From contig NZ_FNSO01000004.1 in assembly GCF_900105945.1 (NCBI RefSeq), positions 1,116,001 through 1,180,000 of the forward strand: a stretch of DNA of 64,000 nt. Direction: 5' to 3'. Below, in pieces: positions 48,182-56,307 of the stretch. The first letter of the stretch is position 1, and every line of letters begins with the position of its first letter. A model generated the notes under the pieces. The model saw nothing but the letters and a program-made list of their open reading frames with translations. It was not told the DNA's origin and did no database searches. The position numbers and the translations under genes are program-made. The DNA comes from Amycolatopsis tolypomycina (GTDB lineage: Bacteria; Actinomycetota; Actinomycetes; Mycobacteriales; Pseudonocardiaceae).

Positions 48182-48185
48182 ACCG

Positions 48186-49340
48186 ATGCACGTCGAACTG
48201 ACTTCCGCGCAACGGCAGCTGCGGGCCGAGCTGCGCGACTACTTCGCCGGCCTGATCAGCCCCGAGGAACGCCGGGCGATGCGGCGCGAGCGGCACGGGC
48301 CGGTGTTCCGCGAGATCGTCCGCCGGATGGGCCGCGACGGCAGGCTCGGCGTCGGCTGGCCGGTCGAGTACGGCGGCCAGGGCTTCGGTGGGATCGAACA
48401 GCACCTGTTCGTCGACGAGGCCGCGCGCGCCGACGTCCAGCTGCCGTCGGTCACCCTGCAGACGGTCGGGCCGACGCTGCAGGAGTTCGGCACGGACGAA
48501 CAGAAGTCCTTCTTCCTGCCGAAGATCCTGGCCGGGGAGATCCACTTCGCGATCGGCTACAGCGAACCGGAGGCCGGCACCGACCTCGCCGCCCTGCGGA
48601 CGACGGCCGTGCGTGACGGCGACGAATACGTCGTCAACGGCCAGAAGATCTTCACCACCGGCGGCCACGACGCCGACTACATCTGGCTCGCCGTGCGGAC
48701 CGCGCCGGACGCACCGAAGCACAAGGGCATCTCGATTCTCATCGTCGACACGAGCGACCCCGGCTACTCCTGGACGCCGATCATCACCTGCGACGGCGCC
48801 CACCACGTCAACGCGACCTACTACTCGGACGTCCGCGTGCCGGTGAACCGCCTGGTGGGCCGGGAAAACGCGGGCTGGCGGCTGATCACGACGCAGCTCA
48901 ACCACGAACGCGTCATGCTCGGGCCGGCCGGGCGGATCGGCGGCCTGTACGACCGCGTGCGCGCCTGGGCGAGCGCGCACGGCCTGCTGGACCTCGCCGA
49001 CGTGCGGGCCGTGCTCGCCGACGCGCTGGCCGTGACCCGGGTGAACGAGCTGCTGAACTGGCAGGTCGCGGTGTCTTCGGCGAGCGCGCCGGTGGGCGTC
49101 GCGGACGCGTCGGCGACCAAGGTGTTCAGCTCGGAGGCCATCCAGCGGATCGGCCGGAACCTGGAAGAGATCGTCGGGCGCCACGGCGACCTGGCCGATC
49201 CGGACACCGCCGAGCTCGCCGAATGGCTCGACGTCACCGCGAAACGCAACATCGTGCTGACCTTCGGCGGGGGCGTCAGCGAAATCCAACGGGAGCTGAT
49301 CGCCTCGATCGGCCTGGGCCTGCCGAGGGTGCCACGATGA
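48186..49340 (+). CDS. chsE2: Acyl-CoA dehydrogenase ChsE2 (FadE29-like)
   Basis: A 384-residue partner of ChsE1. It shows GRDGRLGVGWPVEYGGQGFG, the AIGYSEPEAGTDLAALRTTA flavin strand, GQKIFTTGGHDADYIWLAVR, PVNRLVGRENAGW and a final TFGGGVSEIQRELIASIGLG. It is characteristic of the FadE29 half of the heteromeric sterol C3-side-chain dehydrogenase. It starts 4 bp after chsE1 and overlaps chsH2 by 4 bp, so stoichiometric synthesis is expected. Confidence 0.9.
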   Translation: MHVELTSAQRQLRAELRDYFAGLISPEERRAMRRERHGPVFREIVRRMGRDGRLGVGWPVEYGGQGFGGIEQHLFVDEAARADVQLPSVTLQTVGPTLQEFGTDEQKSFFLPKILAGEIHFAIGYSEPEAGTDLAALRTTAVRDGDEYVVNGQKIFTTGGHDADYIWLAVRTAPDAPKHKGISILIVDTSDPGYSWTPIITCDGAHHVNATYYSDVRVPVNRLVGRENAGWRLITTQLNHERVMLGPAGRIGGLYDRVRAWASAHGLLDLADVRAVLADALAVTRVNELLNWQVAVSSASAPVGVADASATKVFSSEAIQRIGRNLEEIVGRHGDLADPDTAELAEWLDVTAKRNIVLTFGGGVSEIQRELIASIGLGLPRVPR

Positions 49341-50245
49341 CCATCGAAGAAGCCGCCGCGGAGATCGCCGCGCGCGGGGAATGCGCGCCGCGCCTGGCCC
49401 GCGACCCCGTCAACCAGGCCATGGTGAACAACTGGGTCGAGGCGATCGGGGACCGCAACCCGGTCTACACCGACCCGGAGTTCGCCGCCGCGAGCGTCCA
49501 CAAGGGACTGGTCGCGCCGCCCGCGATGGCGCAGGTGTGGACGATGGGCGGCCTGAACGTCCCCCGCGGCTCCGACGACCCGCTGGGCCTGATGATGGAG
49601 CTCCTGGACGAAGCCGGGTTCACCTCCGTCGTCGCGACGAACTCCGAGCAGACCTACCACCGCTACCTGCGGCCCGGCGAGCAGGTCGAGGCGCGAACGC
49701 GGCTGGAGGACGTCGTCGGCCCGAAGAAGACCGCGCTCGGCGAGGGCTGGTTCGTCACCACGCGGATGACCTGGTACGTCGGGGACGAGGCCGTCGCCGA
49801 GATGATGTTCCGGGTGCTCAAGTTCCGCCCGCCCGCGCCGAAACCGCCGCCGGCGCCGGTGCTGCGGCCGGTGATCAGCCGGGACACCGAGTTCTTCTGG
49901 GCCGGCCTGCGCGAGGGTGAGCTGCGGATCCAGCGCTGGGGCGAGACGCTGCGGCACCCGCCGGGGCCGATGCCGCCCGACGGCTCGCTCGACACCAAGC
50001 CCGACTACGTCGTCTCCGGCGGCCGGGGGACCGTGTACTCGTACGTCGTGCACCACCACCCGGCGGTGCCGGGCAAGCAGCTGCCGTTCGTGGTGGCCCT
50101 GGTCGAACTGGAGGAAGGCGTCCGGGTGATGGCCGAGCTGCTGGACGCGGCCCCGGACGAGGTCCACATCGGACTGCCGGTGGTCGCCGCGTTCGTCAAG
50201 GTCGACGAGGACCTGACCCTGCCCGCGTGGAAGGTGGCCCGATGA
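49337..50245 (+). CDS. chsH2: ChsH2, MaoC-like hydratase subunit with C-terminal DUF35
   Basis: A 302-residue two-domain protein. Residues ~1-165 form a MaoC-like hot-dog domain (VNNWVEAIGDRNPVYTDPEF, then HKGLVAPPAMAQVWTMGG). Residues ~180-302 form a DUF35 OB-fold domain (EFFWAGLREGELRIQRWGET, then YSYVVHHHPAVPG). With ChsH1 it hydrates the steroid 17(20)-enoyl-CoA, and the DUF35 part binds Ltp2. The place where many DUF35 proteins carry cysteine pairs of a zinc ribbon (around LRHPPGPMPPDG) has none here. Coupled by 4-bp overlaps to its neighbours. Confidence 0.9.
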   Translation: MTIEEAAAEIAARGECAPRLARDPVNQAMVNNWVEAIGDRNPVYTDPEFAAASVHKGLVAPPAMAQVWTMGGLNVPRGSDDPLGLMMELLDEAGFTSVVATNSEQTYHRYLRPGEQVEARTRLEDVVGPKKTALGEGWFVTTRMTWYVGDEAVAEMMFRVLKFRPPAPKPPPAPVLRPVISRDTEFFWAGLREGELRIQRWGETLRHPPGPMPPDGSLDTKPDYVVSGGRGTVYSYVVHHHPAVPGKQLPFVVALVELEEGVRVMAELLDAAPDEVHIGLPVVAAFVKVDEDLTLPAWKVAR

Positions 50246-50628
50246 CCGTCACCGAAGGGACCGAGCTGCCGCCGCTGACGATCGAGGCGACGCCGACGTT
50301 CGTCGTCAGCACCGCGCTGGCGACCCGCGACTTCCAGGACGTCCACCACGACCGCGACTCGGCCGTGGCGCGCGGCTCGAAGGACATCTTCTTGAACATC
50401 CTCACCGACACGGGCCTCGTGCAGCGGTTCGTCTCGGAGTGGGCCGGGCCCGAGGCGCTGATCCGGTCGATCAAGATCCGGCTCGGCGTGCCCTGCTACG
50501 CCTACGACACGCTGACGTTCACCGGCCGGGTGGTGTCGGCTTCCGGGCGGGACGTCGTCGTGTCGGTGTCCGGTGTGGACAGTCTCGGTGAGCACGTCGC
50601 CGGGACGGTGGAGGTGACCCTGCCGTGA
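50242..50628 (+). CDS. chsH1: ChsH1, MaoC-like hydratase subunit
   Basis: A 128-residue hot-dog protein: TPTFVVSTALATRDFQDVHH carries the catalytic Asp-His pair (DVHHDRD), then SKDIFLNILTDTGLVQRFVS, and RLGVPCYAYDTLTFTGRVVS. ChsH1 supplies the active residues of the heteromeric ChsH1-ChsH2 hydratase of the sterol side chain. The start ATG 50242 overlaps the chsH2 stop, and its end overlaps ltp2. Confidence 0.9.
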   Translation: MTVTEGTELPPLTIEATPTFVVSTALATRDFQDVHHDRDSAVARGSKDIFLNILTDTGLVQRFVSEWAGPEALIRSIKIRLGVPCYAYDTLTFTGRVVSASGRDVVVSVSGVDSLGEHVAGTVEVTLP

Positions 50629-51794
50629 CGCTCTCGGGCAAGGCGGCGATCGCCGGGATCGGCGCGACGGAGTTCTCGAAGGACTCCGGGCGCAGCGAAC
50701 TGCGGCTCGCGGCCGAATGCATCTCCCACGCACTGGCCGATGCCGGGCTGACGCCGTCCGATGTGGACGGACTGGTGTCGTTCACCATGGACGGCAACGC
50801 CGAGATCGCCGTGGCCCGCGAACTCGGGATCCCCGAGCTGAAGTTCTTCAGCCGCATCCACTACGGCGGCGGCGCGGCCGCGGCGACCGTGCAGCAGGCC
50901 GCGATGGCGGTGGCGACCGGCGTCGCGGACGTCGTCGTCGCCTACCGGGCGTTCAACGAGCGGTCCGGACACCGCTTCGGCCAGGTGTCGTCGGCGGCGG
51001 CAGGCCAGGTCAACTCCTCGGGCGTGGACAACGCGTTCCACTACCCGATGGGCATCGCGACCCCGGCGGCGACGGTGGCCATGGTCGCGCGGCGGTACCT
51101 CCACGACTACGGCGCGACGAGCGAGGACTTCGGCCGCGTCGCCGTGATCGACCGCAAGCACGCGGCGACCAACCCGAACGCGTGGTTCCACGAGCGGCCC
51201 ATCACCCTCGAGGAGCACCAGGCGTCGCGCTGGGTGGCCGAGCCGCTGCACCTGCTCGACTGCTGCCAGGAGAGCGACGGTGGCGTCGCGCTGGTCGTGA
51301 CGAGTGTCGAGCGGGCGCGCGACCTGGCGCGGCCGCCGGCGGTGATCGCGGCGGCGGCGCAGGGGAGCGGGCCGGACCAGTACGTGATGACCAGCTACTA
51401 CCGCGACGACCTGGCCGCGCTGCCGGAGATGGGCGTCGTGGGCAGGCAGCTGTGGGGCCAGTCGGGACTGGGACCGTCCGATGTGGACGTCGCGGTGCTG
51501 TACGACCACTTCACGCCGTACGTGCTGATGCAGCTGGAGGAGCTGGGCTTCTGCGGCCGCGGCGAGGCGAAGGACTTCATCGCCGACGGCGCCCTGGAGC
51601 TCGACGGCGTGTTGCCGCTCAACCCGCACGGCGGCCAGCTCGGCGAGGCGTACATCCACGGGATGAACGGCATCGCGGAGGGTGTCCGGCAGATCCGCGG
51701 CGCCGCGGCCAACCAGGTGACGGGCGCGTCCCGGGTGCTGGTCACGGCGGGGACGGGTGTGCCCACCAGCGGACTCATCCTGACGGGTGACTGA
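50625..51794 (+). CDS. ltp2: Ltp2, sterol side-chain retro-aldolase
   Basis: A 389-residue thiolase-fold (lipid-transfer-protein type) enzyme. It starts AAIAGIGATEFSKDSGRSEL and shows YGGGAAAATVQQAAMAVATG, DNAFHYPMGIATPAATVAMV, DCCQESDGGVALVVTSVERA and the YDHFTPYVLMQLEELGFCGR region with active-site Tyr candidates. With ChsH2 it splits 17-hydroxy-3-oxo-4-pregnene-20-carboxyl-CoA into androstenedione and propionyl-CoA, the end of side-chain removal. It starts with GTG inside the chsH1 end. Last gene of the igr-type operon. Confidence 0.92.
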   Translation: MTLSGKAAIAGIGATEFSKDSGRSELRLAAECISHALADAGLTPSDVDGLVSFTMDGNAEIAVARELGIPELKFFSRIHYGGGAAAATVQQAAMAVATGVADVVVAYRAFNERSGHRFGQVSSAAAGQVNSSGVDNAFHYPMGIATPAATVAMVARRYLHDYGATSEDFGRVAVIDRKHAATNPNAWFHERPITLEEHQASRWVAEPLHLLDCCQESDGGVALVVTSVERARDLARPPAVIAAAAQGSGPDQYVMTSYYRDDLAALPEMGVVGRQLWGQSGLGPSDVDVAVLYDHFTPYVLMQLEELGFCGRGEAKDFIADGALELDGVLPLNPHGGQLGEAYIHGMNGIAEGVRQIRGAAANQVTGASRVLVTAGTGVPTSGLILTGD

Positions 51795-51875
51795 GTGTCA
51801 CCTCAATGACGGCTGGTGCCCGGCCGGCGTGGGTGTCACGGTGGAGACACCACCCCACGACGGAGAGTGAGGCCG

Positions 51876-52448
51876 ATGGTGGTCGACTGGGCGCTCACGG
51901 CGGTGTTCGCGGCGCTGGTGCTGCCGTGCGTGCTGCGCCTGGTCCGCCTCGACTACGCCCGGCTGGGCCACGGGGTACGCCACGGCGACCTCGCGGAGCT
52001 GCTGCTGGTGGTGGCGATGGTGGCAATGGTCTCCCCGGTGGGCGGCCCGATCCCGGCGGCGGGCTGGCAGGCGGTGCTGGTTTTGGCAACGGCTTGGTTC
52101 GCACTGGCCTGGTGGCGCGGCCGGTCGTGCGCCCACCACGCGTTGTCAGCGGCGGCGATGCTGTACATGGTGACGGCGATGCCCCACGGCGGAGTGGACC
52201 ACGGACCATGGCTGACGATGTCGGCCATGGACGCCCGGCTGGCACTACCGGCGGTGGCGGTGCTGGCGGCGGCCTACTTCGTGGCGGACGCGGCCTGGTC
52301 GGGAGTGGCAGTGGTCCGCGGCTCGGCGGCCATGGGCGCCGGCGCCGCGTTTGGCTCCGGCGCGGGCTCCGGCCAGGCCTCGCGCGCGGTGTGCCGGGCG
52401 GCGATGGGGGCCGGGATGGGGTACATGTTGCTGGCCTCGGCATTGTGA
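51876..52448 (+). CDS. DUF5134 membrane protein
   Basis: A 190-residue protein with about six hydrophobic helices: WALTAVFAALVLPCVLRLV at the start, LAELLLVVAMVAMV, WQAVLVLATAWFALAWWRG, HHALSAAAMLYMVTAMPHGG, LALPAVAVLAAAYFVADAAW and a final GAGMGYMLLASAL. His-rich loops (AHHALS, MPHGGVDHG) recall the DUF5134 family and might bind metal. The role is unknown. GTGAGG stands six bases before ATG 51876. Same strand as ltp2, 81 bp downstream, but with no evident tie to sterols. Confidence 0.78.
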   Translation: MVVDWALTAVFAALVLPCVLRLVRLDYARLGHGVRHGDLAELLLVVAMVAMVSPVGGPIPAAGWQAVLVLATAWFALAWWRGRSCAHHALSAAAMLYMVTAMPHGGVDHGPWLTMSAMDARLALPAVAVLAAAYFVADAAWSGVAVVRGSAAMGAGAAFGSGAGSGQASRAVCRAAMGAGMGYMLLASAL

Positions 52449-52478
52449 GCGCAGCGGTTTGCGCGCACGGCACCGAGA

Positions 52479-52497
52479 GGTCCCCGGCCTGGGGGCC
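52479..52497. terminator. GC hairpin between convergent genes
   Basis: GGTCCCC-GGCCT-GGGGGCC, six Watson-Crick pairs plus one G-U, in the 101-bp gap between the DUF5134 gene and the end of the kstD-riboflavin kinase operon. No T-run. Possible terminator. Confidence 0.4.
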
Positions 52498-52549
52498 CCC
52501 GGATTTCACGTTACCGGAGACCACCGACAGTTTCGGGCGGTGCGGCAGG

Positions 52550-53002
52550 TCAGCCCGCGATCCGCCGCACCTCGCCGAGCGGGCTCTCGCCCGGCTCCGG
52601 CAGCCCCGCCGCCGGGTGGTCGGCCGTCCACTGGGTTGCCGCCGCTATGTCCTTCTTCAGCGCCGTGATCAGGTCCTCCGCCGAGGAATACTTCTCCTGC
52701 TCGCGCAGGTGCGAGCCCAGCCACACCACCAGTGTCTCGCCGTACAAATCGCCCGAAAACTCCAGGACGTGCGCCTCCAGCAGGCGGTACCCGTCCGCGC
52801 CGTAGTACGTCGGGCGGCGGCCGACCGAGATCGCCGCCGGCAACCGAGTGCCGTCCGGGCGGCCGATCCAGCCTGCCCACACCCCGTCGCCCAGTGAGCC
52901 TGCCTGGTCGGTCAAGGCGATGTTCGCTGTGGGGAAGCCCAGCTCGCGGCCGCGCTGGTCGCCCGGCTCGACCGTTCCCCGCACCACGAAATATGCAGTC
53001 AC
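52550..53002 (-). CDS. Stand-alone riboflavin kinase
   Basis: A 150-residue protein equal to only the C-terminal kinase half of bacterial RibF; the FMN adenylyltransferase half is absent. It shows VRGTVEPGDQRGRELGFPTA and the PTANIAL nucleotide/metal strand. ISVGRRPTYYG follows, then EAHVLEFSGDLYGETLVVWL, where the conserved Glu is in LLEAHVLEF. Riboflavin kinase makes FMN from riboflavin and ATP. It lies 31 bp after the hsd4B-like gene on the same strand, so it is probably the last gene of the KstR-led kstD-kshA-kshB operon, whose enzymes and the HsaAB pair use flavins. Activity is inferred from family. Confidence 0.85.
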   Translation of the reverse strand: MTAYFVVRGTVEPGDQRGRELGFPTANIALTDQAGSLGDGVWAGWIGRPDGTRLPAAISVGRRPTYYGADGYRLLEAHVLEFSGDLYGETLVVWLGSHLREQEKYSSAEDLITALKKDIAAATQWTADHPAAGLPEPGESPLGEVRRIAG

Positions 53003-53033
53003 CCCACCACGGTAGCGGCTCCGGCAACCCGGC

Positions 53034-53882
53034 TCAGGGAGTGGACACCAGCACCGTGTCCGCCAGCACCGGCGCGTCGTCCCGCTCGACCGCCGACGTC
53101 GTCACCAGCAGCCGGTCGTCCGCACGCCACACCCGGATCCGCAGGGTTTCGCCCGGGAACACCACGCCGGCGAACTTCGTCGCGAACGACGCCACCCGCG
53201 CCGGGTCGCCGTCCAGGAACTCGTTGACCAGCACCCGTGCGACGATCCCGTACGTGCACAGCCCGTGCAGGATCGGCCGCTCGAACCCCGCCGCCCGGGC
53301 GAACGCCGGGTCCGCGTGCAGCGGGTTGCGGTCGCCGCAGAGCCGGTACAGCAGCGCCTGCTGCGGCAACGTCGGGACCTCCAACACGACGTCCGGCGCC
53401 CCCGAAGGCCAGGCAACCCGCTCCGAAGGCCCCCGCGAGCCGCCGAACCCGCCCTCGCCCCGCGCGAAGATGCTCGACCGGGCCGTCCACAAAGGATCCC
53501 CGGACGACGACGTGACCGCTACCTCCTGGACCACCACCGCCGCCTTGCCCTTGTCGTACACGTCGGCGATCCGCGACCGCGCCACCGCCTTCCCCGACGT
53601 CGGGATCGGCTGGTGCAGCGTGATCTCCTGCTTGCCGTGCAGCACCTTCGCCAGGTCGATCTCCACCCCGGGGAACGACACCGCCGGCGGGTCGAACACG
53701 CGCAGGTTGGCCGCGACCGTCGCGAACGTCGGCAGCACCACCAGGTCCTGCTCGTAGGTGTAGCGCAGCTCGTCCGGCCCGGCGCCCAGAGCCAGGTGGT
53801 ACAGCAGCACGTCCGACGACGTCCAGGCGAAGTTCACCTCGCCGATCTCGGCACCGATCGCGACCGCGGGGTCGATGGGCAC
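53034..53882 (-). CDS. MaoC-type enoyl-CoA hydratase (Hsd4B/ChsH3-like)
   Basis: A 282-residue double hot-dog protein. The N-terminal half (DVLLYHLALGAGPDELRYTY, then SFPGVEIDLAKVLHGKQEIT) is the inactive partner fold. The C-terminal half carries the hydratase-2 motif CGDRNPLHADPAFARAAGFE with Asp-Asn-His. The layout matches M. tuberculosis Rv3538, encoded beside kstD and assigned to hydration of a sterol side-chain enoyl-CoA. Here it follows kshB by 10 bp in the kstD operon, supporting that role. Exact chain length is not readable. Confidence 0.85.
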   Translation of the reverse strand: MPIDPAVAIGAEIGEVNFAWTSSDVLLYHLALGAGPDELRYTYEQDLVVLPTFATVAANLRVFDPPAVSFPGVEIDLAKVLHGKQEITLHQPIPTSGKAVARSRIADVYDKGKAAVVVQEVAVTSSSGDPLWTARSSIFARGEGGFGGSRGPSERVAWPSGAPDVVLEVPTLPQQALLYRLCGDRNPLHADPAFARAAGFERPILHGLCTYGIVARVLVNEFLDGDPARVASFATKFAGVVFPGETLRIRVWRADDRLLVTTSAVERDDAPVLADTVLVSTP

Positions 53883-53892
53883 GCGGGAACTC

Positions 53893-54924
53893 CTATTCGT
53901 AGCTGATCGAGACCTCGTCGGTGACCGGCAGCGACTGGCAGGCCAGCACGATGCCGTCCGCCATGTCCTCGGCGTCGAGCACCTCGTTGTGCAGCATCTT
54001 CACTTCGCCCGAGACGACCCGGCACGCGCACGCGCTGCACTGTCCCTCGCGGCACGAGTACGGCGCGTCCATGCCCTCGTCCAGCAGCCGGTCCAGGAGC
54101 TTGCGCTGCCGCGGCCAGGACATCGTCCGCGTCGAGCCGTCCAGCGACACCGTCAGCGACGCCGGTGCCTCGTCGGAAGGCTCCTCGACGACCTCGACGG
54201 TCTCTTCGAACGGATTGCCGGTCAGCGACGTGAACTTCTCGACGTGCACCCGGTCCCGCGGCACCCCGAGCTGCCCGAGCGCCTCCCGCACGGCCGCCAT
54301 GAACGGCGCCGGCCCGCAGAGGAACGCCTCGTGCGACGTGTACGCCGAAGCCAGCCCGCGCAGCTGCGAGACGTCCGGCAACCCCTGGACGCTCTCCAGC
54401 CAGTGGATGACGACCAGCCGATCGCCGTAGCGCTTCGCCAGCGAAGCCAGTTCGCCCGCGAAGATCACCGAACGCTCGTCGCGGTTCGCATAGACCAGCA
54501 CGACCCGGCCGGAGCCGGTCTCCAGGGCCGTCTTGAGGATCGCCATCACCGGCGTGATGCCGCTGCCGCCCGCGAAGAGCAGGAAGTCCTCGTCGACCGA
54601 CGACGGGCAGAACACCCCGGCCGGTGCCAGCACGTCGAGCCGCATCCCCGGCTGCAGCGACGAGCAGAGCCAGCTCGACCCGTACCCGCCGTCGGTGCGC
54701 TTGACCGTCACCTGCACGCGGTTCTCGTGCGGCGCGCTCGACAACGAGTAGCACCGCGCCACCGAACCGGTCTGTTCGCTGGGAATGCGGAGGGTCAGGA
54801 ACTGCCCCGCGGTATAAGAAAAAGCCGCGGCGTGCTCGGGCGGGATCTCGAAGACCACCGACCGCGCGTCCGGCGTTTCGACGACGACGTCGGCGACCGT
54901 CAGCGTGTAGACCCGCTCAGCCAT
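53893..54924 (-). CDS. kshB: 3-Ketosteroid 9-alpha-hydroxylase reductase KshB
   Basis: A 343-residue electron donor for KshA. The FAD/NAD module comes first: RCYSLSSAPHENRVQVTVKR with the RxYS flavin motif, then FAGGSGITPVMAILKTALET. A plant-type [2Fe-2S] domain at the C-terminus has SCREGQCSACACRV and a final Cys in VLACQSLP. Together with KshA it hydroxylates C9 of androstadienedione, which opens ring B. Its ATG overlaps the end of the small Cys protein by 8 bp and it precedes the hydratase by 10 bp. Confidence 0.93.
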   Translation of the reverse strand: MAERVYTLTVADVVVETPDARSVVFEIPPEHAAAFSYTAGQFLTLRIPSEQTGSVARCYSLSSAPHENRVQVTVKRTDGGYGSSWLCSSLQPGMRLDVLAPAGVFCPSSVDEDFLLFAGGSGITPVMAILKTALETGSGRVVLVYANRDERSVIFAGELASLAKRYGDRLVVIHWLESVQGLPDVSQLRGLASAYTSHEAFLCGPAPFMAAVREALGQLGVPRDRVHVEKFTSLTGNPFEETVEVVEEPSDEAPASLTVSLDGSTRTMSWPRQRKLLDRLLDEGMDAPYSCREGQCSACACRVVSGEVKMLHNEVLDAEDMADGIVLACQSLPVTDEVSISYE

Positions 54925-55174
54925 CGGCCACCGCCAGCGTGCCTTCGCGCACCGCGTCGCCGATGCTGTCGGCCAGCTTCGGGCACGTGTCGAGCAGCGC
55001 CGACGGGCCGTCCGCGTCCGCGAACACCGGGCAGCTGTCGGCGGGCCGGGACGTCCACTGGATGCTCGTGTGCTGGATGCTGTTCTTCTTCACCAGCACG
55101 CACGTCCCGCAGCTGCGGCACTCGTGCGGCCGCAGCCCGCCCGACAGGAATTCGGTCTGCTCGGCGGTGGTCAC
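54917..55174 (-). CDS. Small five-cysteine protein between kshA and kshB
   Basis: An 85-residue protein that begins VTTAEQTEFLSGGLRPHE and carries Cys at 19, 22, 25, 48 and 64. ECRSCGTC gives a C-x2-C-x2-C cluster, followed by SCPVF and TCPKL. The pattern suggests a bound Fe-S cluster or zinc, though the later spacing is not that of standard ferredoxins. The middle NSIQHTSIQWTSRP is striking and polar. GTG 55174 overlaps the kshA stop by 4 bp, and its own stop overlaps the kshB start by 8 bp, so it is coupled to the oxygenase and its reductase. It could be an electron shuttle or assembly factor for KSH (inference). Confidence 0.8.
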   Translation of the reverse strand: MTTAEQTEFLSGGLRPHECRSCGTCVLVKKNSIQHTSIQWTSRPADSCPVFADADGPSALLDTCPKLADSIGDAVREGTLAVADG

Positions 55175-56307
55175 ACTTCCGCCTCGGTCTTCTGCCGCGC
55201 CAGGTTCTCCGCGACCTCCGCCGCCCACGCCTCGTTCGCCTTCGAAGTGTCCACTTCGAACTCGAAGCGCCGGGTCATGTCCTCGGTGACGTCGGCGACG
55301 TCGACGTAGAACTGCTGGTACCAGCGGCGAAGCTGGTAGACCGGACCGTCCTCTTCGCACAGCAGCGGGTTGTCGATCTGGGTCTTGTGCTTCCAGATCT
55401 CGACGTCCTGCAGGAAGCCGGCGCCGATCCCGCGGGCCAGCTTGGCGGCGATCTTGTCCGCGTGCTCGTCGGAGATGCCCGGCGGCTTCCGCACCTTCAT
55501 CCCGTACTGCAGCACGAACGACGTCGGCGTCACCGGGTAGTGGCAGTTGATGAGCACGCTTTCGATCTCGTAGCCCTGGAACGAGTTCACCAGCTTGTTG
55601 ATCATGTACGACGGCCCGAAGTACGACGCCTCCGACCGCAGCAGGTTCTCCTCGCCGCCGTAGTTCGACGCCATGCCCATGTCCGGGCGGCCCTTGGTGT
55701 TGAGGTACTGCGTGGCGATGTGGCCCTCGAACACGTTCTTGAAGTACGTCGGGTAGGCATAGTGGATATAGAAAAAATGCGCCATGTCCACGACGTTGTC
55801 GATGATCTCCCGGCAGTTGGAGCCGTCGATGAAGATCTCGTCCCAGGTCCAGTTGCTCCACTCGGCGCTGTCGGCGGCCTCGATCCGCGGGATCGCCAGC
55901 TCCTCGGGCGGCGGGTTGCCCTCCGGGTCGTGCCAGACGAGCAGCTGGCCGTTGCGCACCTCCGTGGTCCACGACCGCGTCCGCGCGCGCAGCGGAACCC
56001 GCTTGGCGTAGGGGATCGAGACGCACTTGCCCTTGCCGTTCCAGCGCCAGTCGTGGAACGGGCAGGCCACCTCGTCGCCCTTGACGCTGCCCTGGGTGAG
56101 GTCGCCGCCCATGTGCCGGCAGTAGCCGTCGAGCACGTGCAGCTCGCCGGCCGAGTCCGCCCACACCACGAGCTTCGTGCCGAACGCGGTGATCGCGTGC
56201 GGCTTCCCGTCGCGGAAGGTCTCCGCCAGGCCGAGGCAGTGCCAGCCGCGGGCGAACCGGGTCGGCGGCTCACCGGCGTAGATGGTGCGTACCGAATCCT
56301 GCGTCAT
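55171..56307 (-). CDS. kshA: 3-Ketosteroid 9-alpha-hydroxylase oxygenase KshA
   Basis: A 378-residue Rieske non-heme iron oxygenase. It shows RFARGWHCLGLAETFRDGKP, the Rieske cluster CRHMGGDLTQG and CPFHDWRWNGKG (C-x-H, C-x2-H), and the iron site EIIDNVVDMAHFFYIHYAYP (D-x3-H-x4-H type). The IETA-free C-terminal FYVDVADVTEDMTRRFEFEV follows the KshA pattern. It adds the 9-alpha hydroxyl to 3-ketosteroids using electrons from KshB. GGGAGGG stands seven bases before ATG 56307. It overlaps kstD by 4 bp and the Cys protein by 4 bp. Confidence 0.95.
   Translation of the reverse strand: MTQDSVRTIYAGEPPTRFARGWHCLGLAETFRDGKPHAITAFGTKLVVWADSAGELHVLDGYCRHMGGDLTQGSVKGDEVACPFHDWRWNGKGKCVSIPYAKRVPLRARTRSWTTEVRNGQLLVWHDPEGNPPPEELAIPRIEAADSAEWSNWTWDEIFIDGSNCREIIDNVVDMAHFFYIHYAYPTYFKNVFEGHIATQYLNTKGRPDMGMASNYGGEENLLRSEASYFGPSYMINKLVNSFQGYEIESVLINCHYPVTPTSFVLQYGMKVRKPPGISDEHADKIAAKLARGIGAGFLQDVEIWKHKTQIDNPLLCEEDGPVYQLRRWYQQFYVDVADVTEDMTRRFEFEVDTSKANEAWAAEVAENLARQKTEAEV

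Noticed and set aside
51794..51851. GTGTCACC direct repeats and a GGTGTC-N8-GACACC dyad after ltp2
   Set aside because: Short arms and no T-run. It could be a weak terminator or a site before the DUF5134 gene, but the evidence is too thin for a feature.
55737..55750. CGAACACGTTCTTG, a KstR-like box inside kshA
   Set aside because: Within coding DNA, no promoter role visible; explained by the codons of the Asn-Val-Phe-Glu segment on the minus strand.
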